DNA from: Nymphaea colorata
Lineage: Eukaryota; Streptophyta; Magnoliopsida; Nymphaeales; Nymphaeaceae
Direction of reading: 5' to 3'
DNA length: 64,000 bases
Assembly: GCF_008831285.2 (NCBI RefSeq)
Contig: NC_045150.1
Coordinates: 11,639,868-11,703,867, forward strand
Shown here: piece by piece, positions 32,736 through 44,423 of the stretch
Numbering within the stretch: position 1 is the first letter of the stretch
Layout: every line of letters starts with the position of its first letter
Made by a program: the position numbers and the translations under genes
The notes under the pieces: generated by a model
The model's input: the letters and a program-made list of their open reading frames with translations, nothing else
Told to the model about the DNA's origin: nothing
The model's database searches: none

Positions 32736-32745
<10 letters not shown>
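32095..32745. repeat. Foldback array: three direct plus two inverted units
   Basis: A ~65-bp unit (tctaatttaaatacaaccc ... attaaacaatcacatgaacc) occurs forward at 32138-32202, 32275-32340 and 32405-32470, and inverted at 32518-32586 and 32662-32727. The units are separated by (TA)n runs at 32230-32260, 32382-32404 and 32601-32651. A GC-rich gcccgggc-like stretch (32091-32130) precedes the array. The whole can fold back on itself. No coding capacity. Confidence 0.9.
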
Positions 32746-32767
<22 letters not shown>

Positions 32768-33435
32768 TTGGGGGGAGGGGGGAGAGAGATGAGCATGCTA
32801 TATAACGCATGAACTTATGATTAAATTCAAGCTATTTCCAGAAAAAAAAAATGTTGATTTTTACACTGCTGAAATTTTTGATTTATTTTAGAAGCTATTA
32901 ATATTTTGATGATATATATCCTGATAAAAAATTACAAACTAGTTTAGTTTCTTTATGCAAATATATATCCTGATAAGTCAGGATGCTTTAAAAAAATGAA
33001 AATTCCTTGGAGCGAGAGAGGGTAACTAGAGTACAAAAATGTTGTAATTCCATTCCCAATATTGTTGTTGTTATTCCTGAGAATAGAATCTTATTGTTGG
33101 CCTGTATTAGCTAGCTAGGACTTGAAGAAATGGTGCTCCTGTGTTTTGCCTTGTGAGGGCATCAAAATTCTCTTACCCACCTCAAATGTGTTTTGGATAG
33201 CTGAGGAATTAAATAGGGCGGAGTCAAGGGGGGGGTGCGTATGGGCCTTGGCCCCACTTCAAAAAAAAAATTCTTTAATTTTCGTGTAAATTTTAGAAAA
33301 TTTTACTTGTCGCATATAACAATTTTTAAAAAATGATATTTGAGCCCGTGTAAAGAGAATCAGTTAAATCCAGTGGAGGAGTGAGAAAAATCATTCTTTT
33401 AGAAATACTGATATGTAGAGCACCTATATATATAT
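32746..33435. other. Intergenic with a MITE remnant
   Basis: 33215-33345 is a fragment of the gggcggag repeat family (ggcggagtcaaggggggg ... ggccttggccccactt). No gene otherwise. Confidence 0.5.
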
Positions 33436-33439
33436 ATAT

Positions 33440-35610
33440 ACCAGCTGTCGGGAGTAAGAAGGCAAGACTTTGTCTCACTTACCATTGTCAAAGAGAGACC
33501 ACAGGCTGAAACAAATTTAATGTTCGAGCACCTGAACTCAACGCTCGGGTGGCAAATGACCAAAATGCGTAAGAATGAGTCAATACTCTGCCTCATATAG
33601 GGATAAATGTGAAAAGGTTAAAATTAATTTCCGTTTAAGCAAACAAAAATGACTCCCCACAGAACCAAGTTGGAGCATGTAGATTCATTTAATACTAGTG
33701 ATCTATGAATATACAGTAAATTTTTAAATTTAAGAAAAAACTTTAAATTAAGAAAAATAATTTCTCATGTAGTAGGTGTGCCATGCATGAATAGTAGAAG
33801 CATATCTCGAAGATCAAGCATTAGTTAGTATTCAATCAGACATCTAAGACGCACCACATTGTTGGTTTTTGCCGACGGTTTTAGCGGCTCAGTGGAAAAG
33901 ATAATAATTGGATGGTGTAGACAATTGCTCACATCGGCTCAACAAAAAAACTTATTATAGTGTTTTCGGATCATATTGTCATGACTCAAAAATTACATGT
34001 GATGCTCACATGACTCCACCAACTCAATTACTTTTTTTAGTAAAAAAATCTTAGCTCGGCCACTATCTTAGCCATCTCTAATGAACCATAGTTATAGTCG
34101 TGGGTGATGTCCTTTTCCTTTGCCAACCAACCCATGTAGGAATTCTTTGAAATGTCCGACGTCCAAAGCCATTGAGAAATCTTATAGATGTCAACAATCA
34201 AGGCCTTATCGGAAAATCTTATAATTTTCAGCAGTTAAAGTGAACGCCAAAGCCATTGGAATTCACATGAGTTACCAATGAACATACAGGATGGAATTTC
34301 ACAATAATTCTCATTTAATGTTTGTGTGTGTGTGTATATATACATATATTCAAGGTAAAGCCAGAACTTTTTTTTCATCCAGCATTAAGTTTATAGTTAA
34401 CAAATTTTCGATTGGCTTTGAAGTCATTAATTATGGCTGACAGCAAGCTAAGACCAGGTTAAAGGAGAACCTTGAATGTGCAAAACTTGCGTTTTTGCCT
34501 GAACAAACAACCTGTCTTACACAGCACCAGATCTGGATCAGATCATTCGTTCTCAGCATGCGGCACAGCCACGTTCTTTAATACCGACGCAGCTCTAAAC
34601 CCTATCTTAGTTCTCCTGCCACTCACTTGAACATCTCCAACTAGTTGGAGTTCAACTTTTCCGATGACATAAAGGTCGAAACTGATATTAAGTAGATTCG
34701 ATTTTAGTTAACATTCAAATTTAATTGGATTTGTGTCCAACATGGTCACCGAACTACAATATCCACAGATATTATCCAAGCAGGTTTTCCTGGACTACAC
34801 CTTACTCTGATAAATTATAATGGCTCTCCTCATTGCATTCGGTAACTACTAGTCAGAGAGAACCATGACTGCTTTGTAATCCACCAGCAAATTGATCAAC
34901 ATCCTTTCTTCCTTTCTGCTCTCTTCTGGCCTTCCTCCCGGAGGCTCTGGATGCACACCGTCCAAACCTGCTTTGGCTCCTTCTCCGGCCACCGGCTTTT
35001 GCGTTGGAAGCCTATGAAGATCCTCAATCTCTTTCCCTTTGACACAGTGTACAGGCCCATGATGATCAATCCGGTGCCCAACACACTATAGCCAATTAAT
35101 CAAGATTATGATACAGTCATTGTAAAACTCTAGGTGTTGAATAGTGGTGATAAAATGTAAGTTCCAGCAGTCTAATAATTGCAACATTTGTTGTGCCTAC
35201 TTATAGGGGGCCGCAGTCAATCTTCATTAAGTTATAAAGGACATGATAAGCACAAAGTTTTGGCCCAAATACTTATTTTTGATAGCTAGGGATGTTAATA
35301 TATCTCATTTGAATTGGATATCTGACCGAACCGTTTCAAAAAAATCGGATGTGAAAAAAAAATTTATATCCAATTAAAAGTCAGATTCAGATATACATAA
35401 ATATTCAATCGGATTTGGGTTGGATTTACTATATCGAATGCTCTTATATTTTGAAAATCAGCCGGATTTGGTTCAAAAAATTTGGATTTGGATTCAAAAG
35501 TGACTTTTCCTTCATTATTATTTGAATCCGAATACATGCATATCTGAAAAAGTAGATACAGTTAAGAGTATGTCCGATTTGAATATGATATGTTGACATC
35601 CCTACTGACA
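33440..35610. repeat. Segmental duplication, copy B
   Basis: Partner of 25920-28690. It has a private insertion at about 33800-34265. It contains the WAT1 last exon (34896-35095), its intron and the complete tagggatg MITE. Confidence 0.85.
35287..35604. mobile_element. tagggatg-type MITE, complete
   Basis: 318 bp in a WAT1 pseudogene intron. Ends tagggatgttaatatatc and gatatgttgacatcccta are inverted. Flanking 8-mers agree at only half the positions. A truncated copy is at 28368 in the duplicate, so insertion came before the segmental duplication. Confidence 0.75.
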
Positions 35611-36034
35611 ATGATTTTCTCATATAACGATTAACAGTTTACCTTCCCAAATGAAGAGGCTCCTCAAGCAATACGGATCCAAACAGGGCGACCATGATGA
35701 GAGATGAGGGGTTAAACACAGAGACAAACAAAGGTCCTCTCTTTTAGATGCCCCATAGCATGACTAACAGCACCATCCCTTATATCACAACCCCCTGCAA
35801 GCTCATCCACAAAATTAAGTAGAAAATATATGTAAATGGCCTAATTGTAAATGGGTTCTTGCCTCCATGCATTCCGGGGGGGACCATGCCCTGGTTTCGA
35901 GTATGAGAGCTTGGTATGGGTTACTTCAGCACCGTACCACCTGGTACCCGGACCAGTGTAAATATAGATTGAGTTTTTGTGCACTCAACAAGTATGTATG
36001 CAGGAGGTGTTTTGGTCGTTGCACACTCGTATAC

Positions 36035-36035
<1 letters not shown>

Positions 36036-36089
<54 letters not shown>
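36036..36089. repeat. TA microsatellite
   Basis: Long (TA)n run in the intron between WAT1 exons 4 and 5, ending in a T run. Confidence 0.95.
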
Positions 36090-36097
<8 letters not shown>

Positions 36098-37299
36098 TTC
36101 TAAAGAAATTTTCCATTTAATGAGAGGCCTAAGTAGAGAATTAGATGAGAAAAAGGAGAAAAGAAGGCATACCACGTAGAGGGCAGTGAAGAGATTAACA
36201 TCCCAAAAGAGCTTCCATGCATATGCATCTCTCTCAGTAATGACTGCAATGCATGTGCACTGGACAGCTGCAATCAGATTGAGAACATAGTGCTCGTATA
36301 CGGGTGCGGATACCTCTCGCTCATCTTCGCCTGTCATTAGAGATCAGTTTAATTAAATAATTAATTTAACTAATTCTATTCTTGTTAGAAGAAAAAATGG
36401 AACATAATTTATTGATATGCTTGAGGGAGTAGTAATTCATTACCTGGATGATGAACCATATTGCACAGCACAAAGTGTTGGCTGTAGCCAAGAGCGAGCC
36501 CAGTGCTAGGTTGCCAACTCCAACGAGCCGGCGTGCCGGCGCACCAAGTGGGCATGAATGGGCCAGAGCTGCAGTCTTGCGCCCTTGCAGAAGGTGAGTA
36601 GTGCAGCTCCACCCATCCCTATGAAGGACCCAATCACCTTCGCCTGGCTTGCTCGGCTCCTCATTTGTAGCTTCTCCTATCTGTTTCAAATCATGGCCCC
36701 TTAACAACGAAGTATATATATATATATATATATATATCTTGATTCCGCCCATGATAGCTTTACCTTTATTGTGCATACATTCGATCGAGGGGGTTATATG
36801 CAATGAAAATATACTATACAACTTTTCACATCAAAAATTATACCATACAACTTCGACTTAATTTGAAAAATATTTTTATTCACGCAGCAGATCATATTAA
36901 TTCATCCAATTATATGTATAATTAAACAACTGATAATGATTGTTCCGAAGGAATTAAGGTGTTCACCTGAATAGGACGGCCAAAATGAAGGTGAAGGCAG
37001 GGAGCAAATTGAAAATTGCAACAGCATATTATACCTCTCCAAGAAAAAGGCAAGAGGGCAGATGAAGGTGGCCCCGAAAATGTAGCGGTAAGCGATGAGG
37101 ATTCGGAGGCTCATCCCTCTGTCTGTGGAGATCTTGTAGATGACGGTCATCCCTGCTACCGCCACTTGCGCCACCACCCTGCACACCACCACCTTCGTCC
37201 CTTTCACCCTTCTCCTCCTCCTATTGTAATAATTTTCATTATTATTTGATCTGCTCTCTTCATGCTGCTGGTCACTCGCGTGTTTCTCCTCCATAATAT

Positions 37300-39083
37300 A
37301 TATTTGACAACCCTCTCTCTATATTCTTCTTGAATTAGCTCTTCTGCTTCTGCCTTCTTTTTACCAACGATATTGCAGAGAAAAGAAAATGCGAACAGGC
37401 TGAAGCTGCCAATCTCAATATCAGCATTGAAATGAGGTTACATTTATAGATTGTACAGACGGAGAGAAAGAGTAATGTTTTTATTATCTTCTTTAGGAGA
37501 GTAAGCAATCGAAGTTGCAAAAAGTCAGCAGCCCTATAAGCATTTGGCATCAAGGTGTATCGGTTTCGCTAACGGATACGCCAGTCCCAGCCGGCCAATA
37601 GGTGTTCGGGCTACGTCAGGCAATTTTGTGACATTATTATGATGATCTTATACAATTTGATATATGGAGTCAGCTAATTTGTGAAAAATGTGTGAGACAT
37701 ATGTAAAAATGAAAAGATAGACCCAAATGTTATATTGTTTGTCAATATGCAATTATTGGTTCTCACTAGATATCAGTGTTGTTAATCAGCACTTATGTAC
37801 AGAGAAAAAAGATGGCCAAACAATTTAAGCGGAGTGACACTTTTTTTTTTTTTTGACAATAACAAAAGGCAAACCCGGTTCGTGAGAGCTCCGATTCGCC
37901 GTGTTGCCGAACCAAAACGATACGGTTCGGGTGCCAAGGATGCCGACAACTTGGGTGCGTGGCAACAGACCCACTTATGTGTAAAGTGCAGGTCTACGTG
38001 ATCGGAAGGAGCACGTCTCCTACAGAGGGTCCACCATCAACGGACACTAGCCTTGCATGGAAAAGCACTTCACATCACACTTGGCCTTCTCGGTGGATGT
38101 CTAAAAATAATTAACGATTGAGAAATTGTTGCTTTATGATTTTGTTATTCTTCGTAAATCTTATTGTGCATCTCAAATAAGTTTATCTAAGAGTGGAATA
38201 TTCCTAAATTTAACTGATATTGACGATCGTACTAATTTATACAATTAGAGGCTTATAGAAACGCGTAAAACATTATTGCTTTTTGAAGTGTGATTCTTCA
38301 TTACTTACACCCCCGTACAAGGCTACAAGCTGTTTGGGTGGCACAATAAAACCTATTCCAAAATTGGGGCCAAATGGCTGGATAGCAAACACCATCATGG
38401 TTTTGTCGACTTCACAAGTTGCCACGTGCCCTTGCAAGGGCATTTTCGTCTGTTCAAAATTTTGTCGTCGTTTTCTCGGATCGGCTTTGGAATCAAATCG
38501 GCAGAAGAATGATTCCATTTGAATTTAAAGATCTGACTCGAATTGTGAAATTGGATTTTAGATTTGGATATAGATTTTTGTCATTTGTATTCGAAACTAA
38601 ATTTGAATCCAATTATGTGAATATCCAAAAAAACGGATACGCTTAAGAGTGTATTTAGTTGGAATCCAATCTATTCACATGCCTCTCTTCAAGAAAACCA
38701 TGTCAACCATGCTCAGAACTTCTCAAAACTTCCCTTGTTTATAAATACATTCTCAAGTAGATATACATGCACTTTGAGAAACGTAGTACAGTTGATTGCG
38801 AGTTTGATTTTTGTAGGCGTTACTCTTTTGAACTACAAACGATAGCACTCTTTTGAACTACAAACGATAGCACTGCAACACTTCAGTTGATAAATATACC
38901 ATTGGTGCTCTCAGGTCCAGAAAGCAATCCTAGACCTAAGGGCAGAAGGAAGGGCGAGGGCTTCAGCCATTATTGGAACAAATTCCAAGTGGACAAGCAT
39001 GTCATCAATGGAAAACATATATTCCTTTTGATTGTGGATCTGGATAATTCACCACATTTATCATGGTCACCTTTTAAGTAAGC
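37300..39083. other. Intergenic, no gene recognised
   Basis: Upstream region of the WAT1 pseudogene to about 37480, partly similar to 31195-31290. 38520-38670 resembles the internal sequence of the tagggatg MITEs. Frames at 38273-38646 and 38887-39081 have no recognised motifs. Confidence 0.45.
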
Positions 39084-39088
39084 TTGCA

Positions 39089-39417
39089 TGTTGAAATGGG
39101 AGAGAGGAGGAAGACGAAGAATTGAAACACAGATTTTACGTGGTTCGGTTCATAGACCTACATCCACGAAGAACACCAGAGCAGCAGCTCTTTGCTTTCC
39201 TATATTTTCTTTCTCTCTATTTTTTCTTTGATTTACAAGGGCATATATAATATCTGATCAATATGAACGTTTGATGAACTTTACATACAAGAATAAAGAT
39301 TATTGAGGAAACTAGCGAGAATGGTAATAATCCTTTCAACGTTCAATGGGCTTCAAAAGGCAAGATTGAGAGGAGCCGTTGAGTATGCTGCGCTGGCTGA
39401 AACGATTACTTTCAACA
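39089..39417 (-). repeat. Copia-3 3' LTR
   Basis: tgttgaaatggg to ctttcaaca. The gag-pol stop codon lies within its first bases on the minus strand. Confidence 0.97.
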
Positions 39418-42400
39418 CTCCCCTTCAAGTGGGGCGTAGAGATTCAAACAACCCCACTTGCTTTTAATATCGTCAAATTGCTTTGTAGGAAGTCCCTTAG
39501 TAAATCCATCGGCCAGCTGCTCTGTGCTTCTAGTATATGGAGTTTCAATCTCTCCTTTTTGGACCTTTTCACGTACATAATGACAATCAATTTCTATATG
39601 TTTGGTGCGTTCGTGAAAAACTGAATTTGCTGCTATATGAATTGCAGCTTGATTGTCACAGTGCATTGGAATGGGAGACTTGATAACAAATCCAAGTTCT
39701 TGGATGAGTGATTTTATCCAAATGAGCTCGCTTGAGGTAGTCGCCATTGCCCTGTATTCAGCCTCAGCACTGGATCTAGAAACAGTGTGTTGTTTTTTGC
39801 TTTTCCAAGAAACTAGGTTATCACCAACATACACACAATAACCTGTCATCGATCTTCTATCTGAAGCACCAGTCCAGTCTGCATCTGAATAACCTTGTAT
39901 ATTAACATGCTCATTCACTTTGTACCACAAACCTTGTCCTGGAGTCTTCTTCAAGTATCTGAGAATTCTTTCCACAGCTTTGACATGAACTGCTTTAGGC
40001 GAATGCATATGTTCACTTACCAGACTGACGGCATAATTGATGTCAGGTCGTGTGACCGTAAGATAGATTAATTTACCCACAAGTCTTTGATAGCTTGTCA
40101 CATTTTCAATAGGTTCATCCTTGGTATTGTCAAGTTTAGGGTAGACTTCTATGGGCGTATCTGCTGGCCTGATACTTGTTTTCCTTGTTTCTTTAAGTAA
40201 ATCAAGTATGTACTTCCGTTGGTTTAGAAATATACCTTTCTTGGATCTAGCAACTTCGATTCCCAAAAAGTACTTTAGTCTCCCCAAGTCTTTGATTTCA
40301 AACGTATTGTGAAGATACCACTTTGTGTGATCCATCTCTTGTTCATCGTTGCCTGTAATTATTATGTCATCCACATAAATCAATACAACAACAATTTTAT
40401 CGTCTGATCTCTTGATAAAAACTGAATTATCTGAGTAGCATCTGATGAATTTTTTGTTTTCCAATGCATCACTCAATTTTTGATACCAGGCTATAGGAGA
40501 TTGCTTCAATCCATAAATCGACTTCTTGAGTCTGCAAACAAGTCTTGGAGTGCATTCCATAAGATGGCCTGGTGGCAGGTTCATATATACTTCTTCTTGA
40601 AGGTCGCCTTGTAGAAAAGCATTCTTCACATCTAATTGAAACAAAGGCCATTCAAAATTACAAGCAATTGATAGGAGAATTCTGATGGTAGTCATTTTTG
40701 CAACAGGAGCAAAAGTTTCTTCATAGTCTAACCCTTGTGTTTGAGTATACCCTTTAGCAACCAGGCGTGCCTTGTGGCGTTCAATGGAGCCATCACTCTT
40801 GTACTTGGTTTTGAAAATCCATTTGCACCCAACGGCACGTTTTCCCACTGGAAGAGTTACAAGTTCCCATGTACGATTTTTGTGGAGAGCATCTAGCTCT
40901 TCATGCATGGCTTCAACCCATATTTTTTGGTCTTTGGCTTCTTGGTATGTAGTAGGATCTTTTTGTTTTTCAATGCGACTAAGGAAGGCCACATGGTGTT
41001 TGGGTTGATTGCTATAACTCAAATATTTTTCCAAAGGATGAGAAACAGCGATGTTGGTGACAAAGTCTTTCAAATGTCTAGGTGGCTGAATGTTTCGAGA
41101 AGATCTCCTTAGAGTGGGTTCAAACGGGTGAGATTCTAAAGTTTCCAAGTAAGGTTCAATAGGATCTATAGCTCCACTTTCATTGCTTTGATCTGCTTGA
41201 GGCTCAAAAGAGACTTCTGTACTGTTAGGATCAGTTTCAAGGTTTTCATCGGTTTCTCTTCCTTCAAGGTCACTACGATGATGGGTTATGGTGATATCAA
41301 AATCATTGTATGATAGACTGTTGGGTGTGACCATGATGTCGTGCTTGGAACTATCCTCCCCTTGCCTTGCATCGTGAGAGAAATAAGACCTTTTTTCATC
41401 AAAAACTACATCGCGAGAGATATGGATCTGCTTGGCGGTAACATCATAACACCTGAACCCCTTTTTTGTCGATGAGTAGCCCAAGAAAATGCATTTTTTT
41501 GCTCTGTGGCTGAGTTTGTCTGCAGCTTTACTCTTGACATAGACAGTGCATCCAAAAATTCTCATGTGGTCCACTTTAAATTTCCTTTTCATGAGGGCTT
41601 CCAAAGGAGTTTTTCTAGCAAGAATTCTTGTGGGTGTGCGATTGATAGTATAACATGCTATCAAAACTGCATCACTCCAAAAATGTTTAGGAACATTCAT
41701 ATCAAATAGTAAAGACCTAGTCATTTCTAGAAGATGATGATTTTTTCGTTCTGCCACCCCATTTTGTTGGGGTGTATCTACACAGGTGAATTGTTGGTCC
41801 ATCCCGCTCTCCTTTTTGAATTGTTCAAAGAATTGGTTTTTATATTCCGTACCGTTGTCGGATCTAAGACATTTTATACGAGTTGCAAATTGAGTTTCAA
41901 CCATTTTGTAAAATTCTAGAAATTTTGAAAAAACTTCATCTTTGGTTTTTAATAGATAAATCCAAGTGGTTTTTGAAAAATCATCAATGAAAGTGAGATA
42001 ATACCGAAAATTTGAGTAAGATTTCACGGGGGCCGGCCCCCATACATCGGTATGAACAAGATCAAAAGGAAACATAGCATTGTTTAAGGATTCATGGAAT
42101 GGAAGTCTAGACATTTTAGCATACTTGCAAGTTTCACAAACATGAGAGTCATAATTCAATTTTGGTAACAAAACATTCAAAACACGATGTGATGGGTGAC
42201 CAAGTCTCTGATGCCAAAGTTCACCTTCTCGGTTGATTTGGGCAGTCAAGGCATATTCATTGATTTTCAGCATATATAGCCCGTTTTCGTGAGTTCTCTC
42301 ACCAATCTTCCTCTTCGATATAGGGTCCTGTAAAACAACGTTAGTGGGAGAGAAAATAACTTGACAATTTAAATCTCTAACAATTTTTGAAACGGACAAC

Positions 42401-43659
42401 AAGTTGGTCGAGAGATCTGGCATGTAGAGCACTTTAGATTTAGCACCATTTCTAAGAATATCTAATTCTCCTTCTCCTTGAACATGCATAGAAGAACCAT
42501 TAGCAATAACAACAGATTTTTTTCTAGTCATAGAAGAATAATTACTAAGGTTATGGCAGTTCATAGACATATGATCACTAGCTCCAGAATCGACAATCCA
42601 ATAATCAGATTTGAGTGAAGTAAAAGCGTTACCAGTAGCACTTGCTGAAGCTGCCGTACTGTTTTGATGTTCTTTATCATCGTGATTCTTGACATTTTTC
42701 AGCAGTTCGTTTATTTTTTCCAGCAGCTGAGGAAGATCTGAAGTATCAAGAGTTTTGGTTGCAACATTGGCTACGGTAGTGGTGCTCCCCTTCTCTCTTT
42801 TTTCTGTCCTCATGGTGGTGGGTTTTCCGTGGAGGAACCAACACCTTTCCTTGGTATGACCCTCCTTTTTGCAATGAGAACAAAATCGTTTTGGACGATT
42901 CTTCCATTTATGTTCACTGCTTTTATGGGCTCCATAGAAGGCAACCTGTTCTATATTGCTAGAGTTCTCTTTAAAAGAATCAGAATTTTGAAACATAACC
43001 TTTTTTCTGGATTCGTCTCTCATAAGAATTGAGCAAACAGTGCTAAGAGAAGGAAGCTCCAAGGACATTAAAATTTGGCTTCGGATGGGTTCATATTCTG
43101 GGCCAAGAGTCGCAAGAAGCTCAAAAATTTTTTGTTGTTCACGCAACTTTTCTCGAGATCTAAGTGTAGCAGACATATCCATAAGATAGTCAAGTTCATC
43201 CCACATACCTTGGATGTCGCATAGCAGGTCACCAAAATTTTTGTTGTGCTTTTTGAGATCCCGAATACCTTGAGAGAGTTGATACATATGAGCAATGTCA
43301 TTTTTTTCACTATAGAGGTCTTTTGCCTTTCTCCAAATTTGATGAGCAGTTTCTGCGAAATAGAATCCTCGTGCGACTTTAGGCTCCATAGAGTTAATTA
43401 ACCAGGACATTATGAGATGATTGGTGGATCGCCATTCTCTATAAGTCGGATCTGTTTCAGCAGGTCTTGGAAGATCTTCGGTCACGAAATCCAGCTTGTT
43501 TCTGCCACTTAAATAGAGCATCGCCGATTTGGACCAAGCCAAATAGTTGCTGCCATTTAGAAGTACAGAAGTAATCTTGTTTGCAGGGCTTGGTTGCTCC
43601 TGCACGATAATTTTTTCTACCACTCTGGTGGTGGTTCCGACGCTTGAATCTTCTGTCAT
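39412..43659 (-). CDS. Copia-3 Gag-Pol polyprotein
   Basis: 1415 residues without interruption. Gag: LNGSNYLAWSKSAMLYLSG near residue 34, helical UBN2 region to about 230, CCHC knuckle CSHCKKEGHTKERC at about 258-271. Protease: DYWIVDSGASDHM at about 351-363. Gag-pre-integrase: ELWHQRLGHPSHR near 480, then zinc-binding CETCKYAKMS. The integrase core keeps its catalytic D, D and E in HTDVWGP (about 537), LRSDNGTEY (about 595) and QQNGVAERKN (about 635). RT: WIFKTKYKSDGSIERHKARL to about 1165, with YVDDIIITG at about 1093. RNase H: YSDADWTGAS, RSSAEAEYRA, HERTKHIEID. It ends YAPLEGEC with the stop overlapping the LTR by 6 bp. All catalytic residues I can check are present. Gag and Pol share one frame, as in most plant copia elements. 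Confidence 0.97.
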   Translation of the reverse strand: MTEDSSVGTTTRVVEKIIVQEQPSPANKITSVLLNGSNYLAWSKSAMLYLSGRNKLDFVTEDLPRPAETDPTYREWRSTNHLIMSWLINSMEPKVARGFYFAETAHQIWRKAKDLYSEKNDIAHMYQLSQGIRDLKKHNKNFGDLLCDIQGMWDELDYLMDMSATLRSREKLREQQKIFELLATLGPEYEPIRSQILMSLELPSLSTVCSILMRDESRKKVMFQNSDSFKENSSNIEQVAFYGAHKSSEHKWKNRPKRFCSHCKKEGHTKERCWFLHGKPTTMRTEKREKGSTTTVANVATKTLDTSDLPQLLEKINELLKNVKNHDDKEHQNSTAASASATGNAFTSLKSDYWIVDSGASDHMSMNCHNLSNYSSMTRKKSVVIANGSSMHVQGEGELDILRNGAKSKVLYMPDLSTNLLSVSKIVRDLNCQVIFSPTNVVLQDPISKRKIGERTHENGLYMLKINEYALTAQINREGELWHQRLGHPSHRVLNVLLPKLNYDSHVCETCKYAKMSRLPFHESLNNAMFPFDLVHTDVWGPAPVKSYSNFRYYLTFIDDFSKTTWIYLLKTKDEVFSKFLEFYKMVETQFATRIKCLRSDNGTEYKNQFFEQFKKESGMDQQFTCVDTPQQNGVAERKNHHLLEMTRSLLFDMNVPKHFWSDAVLIACYTINRTPTRILARKTPLEALMKRKFKVDHMRIFGCTVYVKSKAADKLSHRAKKCIFLGYSSTKKGFRCYDVTAKQIHISRDVVFDEKRSYFSHDARQGEDSSKHDIMVTPNSLSYNDFDITITHHRSDLEGRETDENLETDPNSTEVSFEPQADQSNESGAIDPIEPYLETLESHPFEPTLRRSSRNIQPPRHLKDFVTNIAVSHPLEKYLSYSNQPKHHVAFLSRIEKQKDPTTYQEAKDQKIWVEAMHEELDALHKNRTWELVTLPVGKRAVGCKWIFKTKYKSDGSIERHKARLVAKGYTQTQGLDYEETFAPVAKMTTIRILLSIACNFEWPLFQLDVKNAFLQGDLQEEVYMNLPPGHLMECTPRLVCRLKKSIYGLKQSPIAWYQKLSDALENKKFIRCYSDNSVFIKRSDDKIVVVLIYVDDIIITGNDEQEMDHTKWYLHNTFEIKDLGRLKYFLGIEVARSKKGIFLNQRKYILDLLKETRKTSIRPADTPIEVYPKLDNTKDEPIENVTSYQRLVGKLIYLTVTRPDINYAVSLVSEHMHSPKAVHVKAVERILRYLKKTPGQGLWYKVNEHVNIQGYSDADWTGASDRRSMTGYCVYVGDNLVSWKSKKQHTVSRSSAEAEYRAMATTSSELIWIKSLIQELGFVIKSPIPMHCDNQAAIHIAANSVFHERTKHIEIDCHYVREKVQKGEIETPYTRSTEQLADGFTKGLPTKQFDDIKSKWGCLNLYAPLEGEC
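39418..39432 (-). other. Copia-3 polypurine tract
   Basis: Minus-strand acttgaaggggag directly before the 3' LTR. Confidence 0.9.
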
Positions 43660-44411
43660 GGTGAAGCAAGCACTGATTGACGCTGGTGGCAGCTATCGCT
43701 CCTATCTCCTCCTTTGGATATTGGGATTTAACCCACTGATGAACAGGACTGATCGAGCGATCACATGCTTGCTCCGCACTCAAAAATTCATTAAAAATCA
43801 ATCGGAGGTCCGATTGCACTGAAAATCGGTCCACAGCACCCTTGGATAGTTATGTTTAGACGCCCCAAAGATGAGCTCCAACCAAGCTCCCTACAGGAAA
43901 CGCGATGCACTTGAAGTCCTCAATCTGTTGCAGTCGCAGGGCAGGTTCTGCTATAGACGATGAACAGGGGACGCCATGGTAGGTTGCTACTCCAAAAATC
44001 CTTAAAAAACACCCAGACCTCCAAACGATAAGAGATTTGGACTGAGGGCTGCTGAGATGATGAGTATTGAACGCTCCAAAGATCTGGCCGAGATCTGTCT
44101 CCAGGGAAAAATGCGTGAAGGTTTTCTTCTCGCCAGAAATAGAAGTCACGCTGGTGGAGAGTTTTCCTGTTGCGCCTCTGATTTTCACCCAACTCCAATA
44201 TGCTCTGGCGAACTAGGCAGATCTGATTTGATTGTCGTCAAAATGCAGTAGATTGTTCCCGCTAGATGAAGGGAGCTAATGGAATCGTCTCTGCCCACCA
44301 GACGGCCTCCAGTTGCTGAAAATCAGGTCTGATCAGAAAACCCCCTTTTTTGTTGAAATTAGGTGCAGCGGTTAGATCTCCGGCAATGGACAAGAGGAAC
44401 GGTGGAACCTG
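43660..44411 (-). other. Copia-3 leader
   Basis: ~750 bp between primer site and the gag-pol ATG. It contains several short upstream ATGs and no convincing second gene. Confidence 0.8.
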
Positions 44412-44423
44412 GCTCTGATACCA
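44412..44423 (-). other. Copia-3 primer binding site
   Basis: Minus-strand tggtatcagagc, matching initiator tRNA-Met, next to the 5' LTR. Confidence 0.96.

Larger units (their letters stand above)
34896..37294 (-). pseudogene. WAT1-related exporter pseudogene, six exon pieces
   Basis: Minus strand, exons in normal order. Exon 1 is 37294-37033 (start MEEKHASDQQ; VVCRVVAQVAVAGMTVIYKI, SLRILIAYRYIFGATFICPLAFFLER, then a gtataa donor). Exon 2 is cut to its end (36966-37010, NLLPAFTFILAVLFR) and lacks the preceding helix. Exon 3 is ~36660-36446: AKVIGSFIGMGGAALLTFCK, a frameshift, then GNLALGSLLATANTLCCAIWFIIQ. Exon 4 is ~36335-36175: STALNLIAAVQ-like, ERDAYAWKLFWDVNLFTALYV. Exon 5 is ~35805-35637: KRGPLFVSVFNPSSLIMVAL, FGSVLLEEPLHLG, with two in-frame stops. 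Exon 6 is ~35095-34900: YSVLGTGLIIMGLYTV, K. WAT1-related proteins are ten-helix membrane exporters of the EamA/DMT superfamily; WAT1 itself exports auxin from the vacuole. The truncated exon 2, frameshift and stops make this copy non-functional. Confidence 0.85.

Noticed and set aside
35921-36337. 138-residue frame ending in a (YI)n stretch
   Set aside because: Only its first part is WAT1 exon 4; the rest is intron with a TA microsatellite.
43457-43834. Minus-strand 125-residue frame overlapping the copia-3 gag start
   Set aside because: Out-of-frame overlap with gag-pol and leader; no motif.
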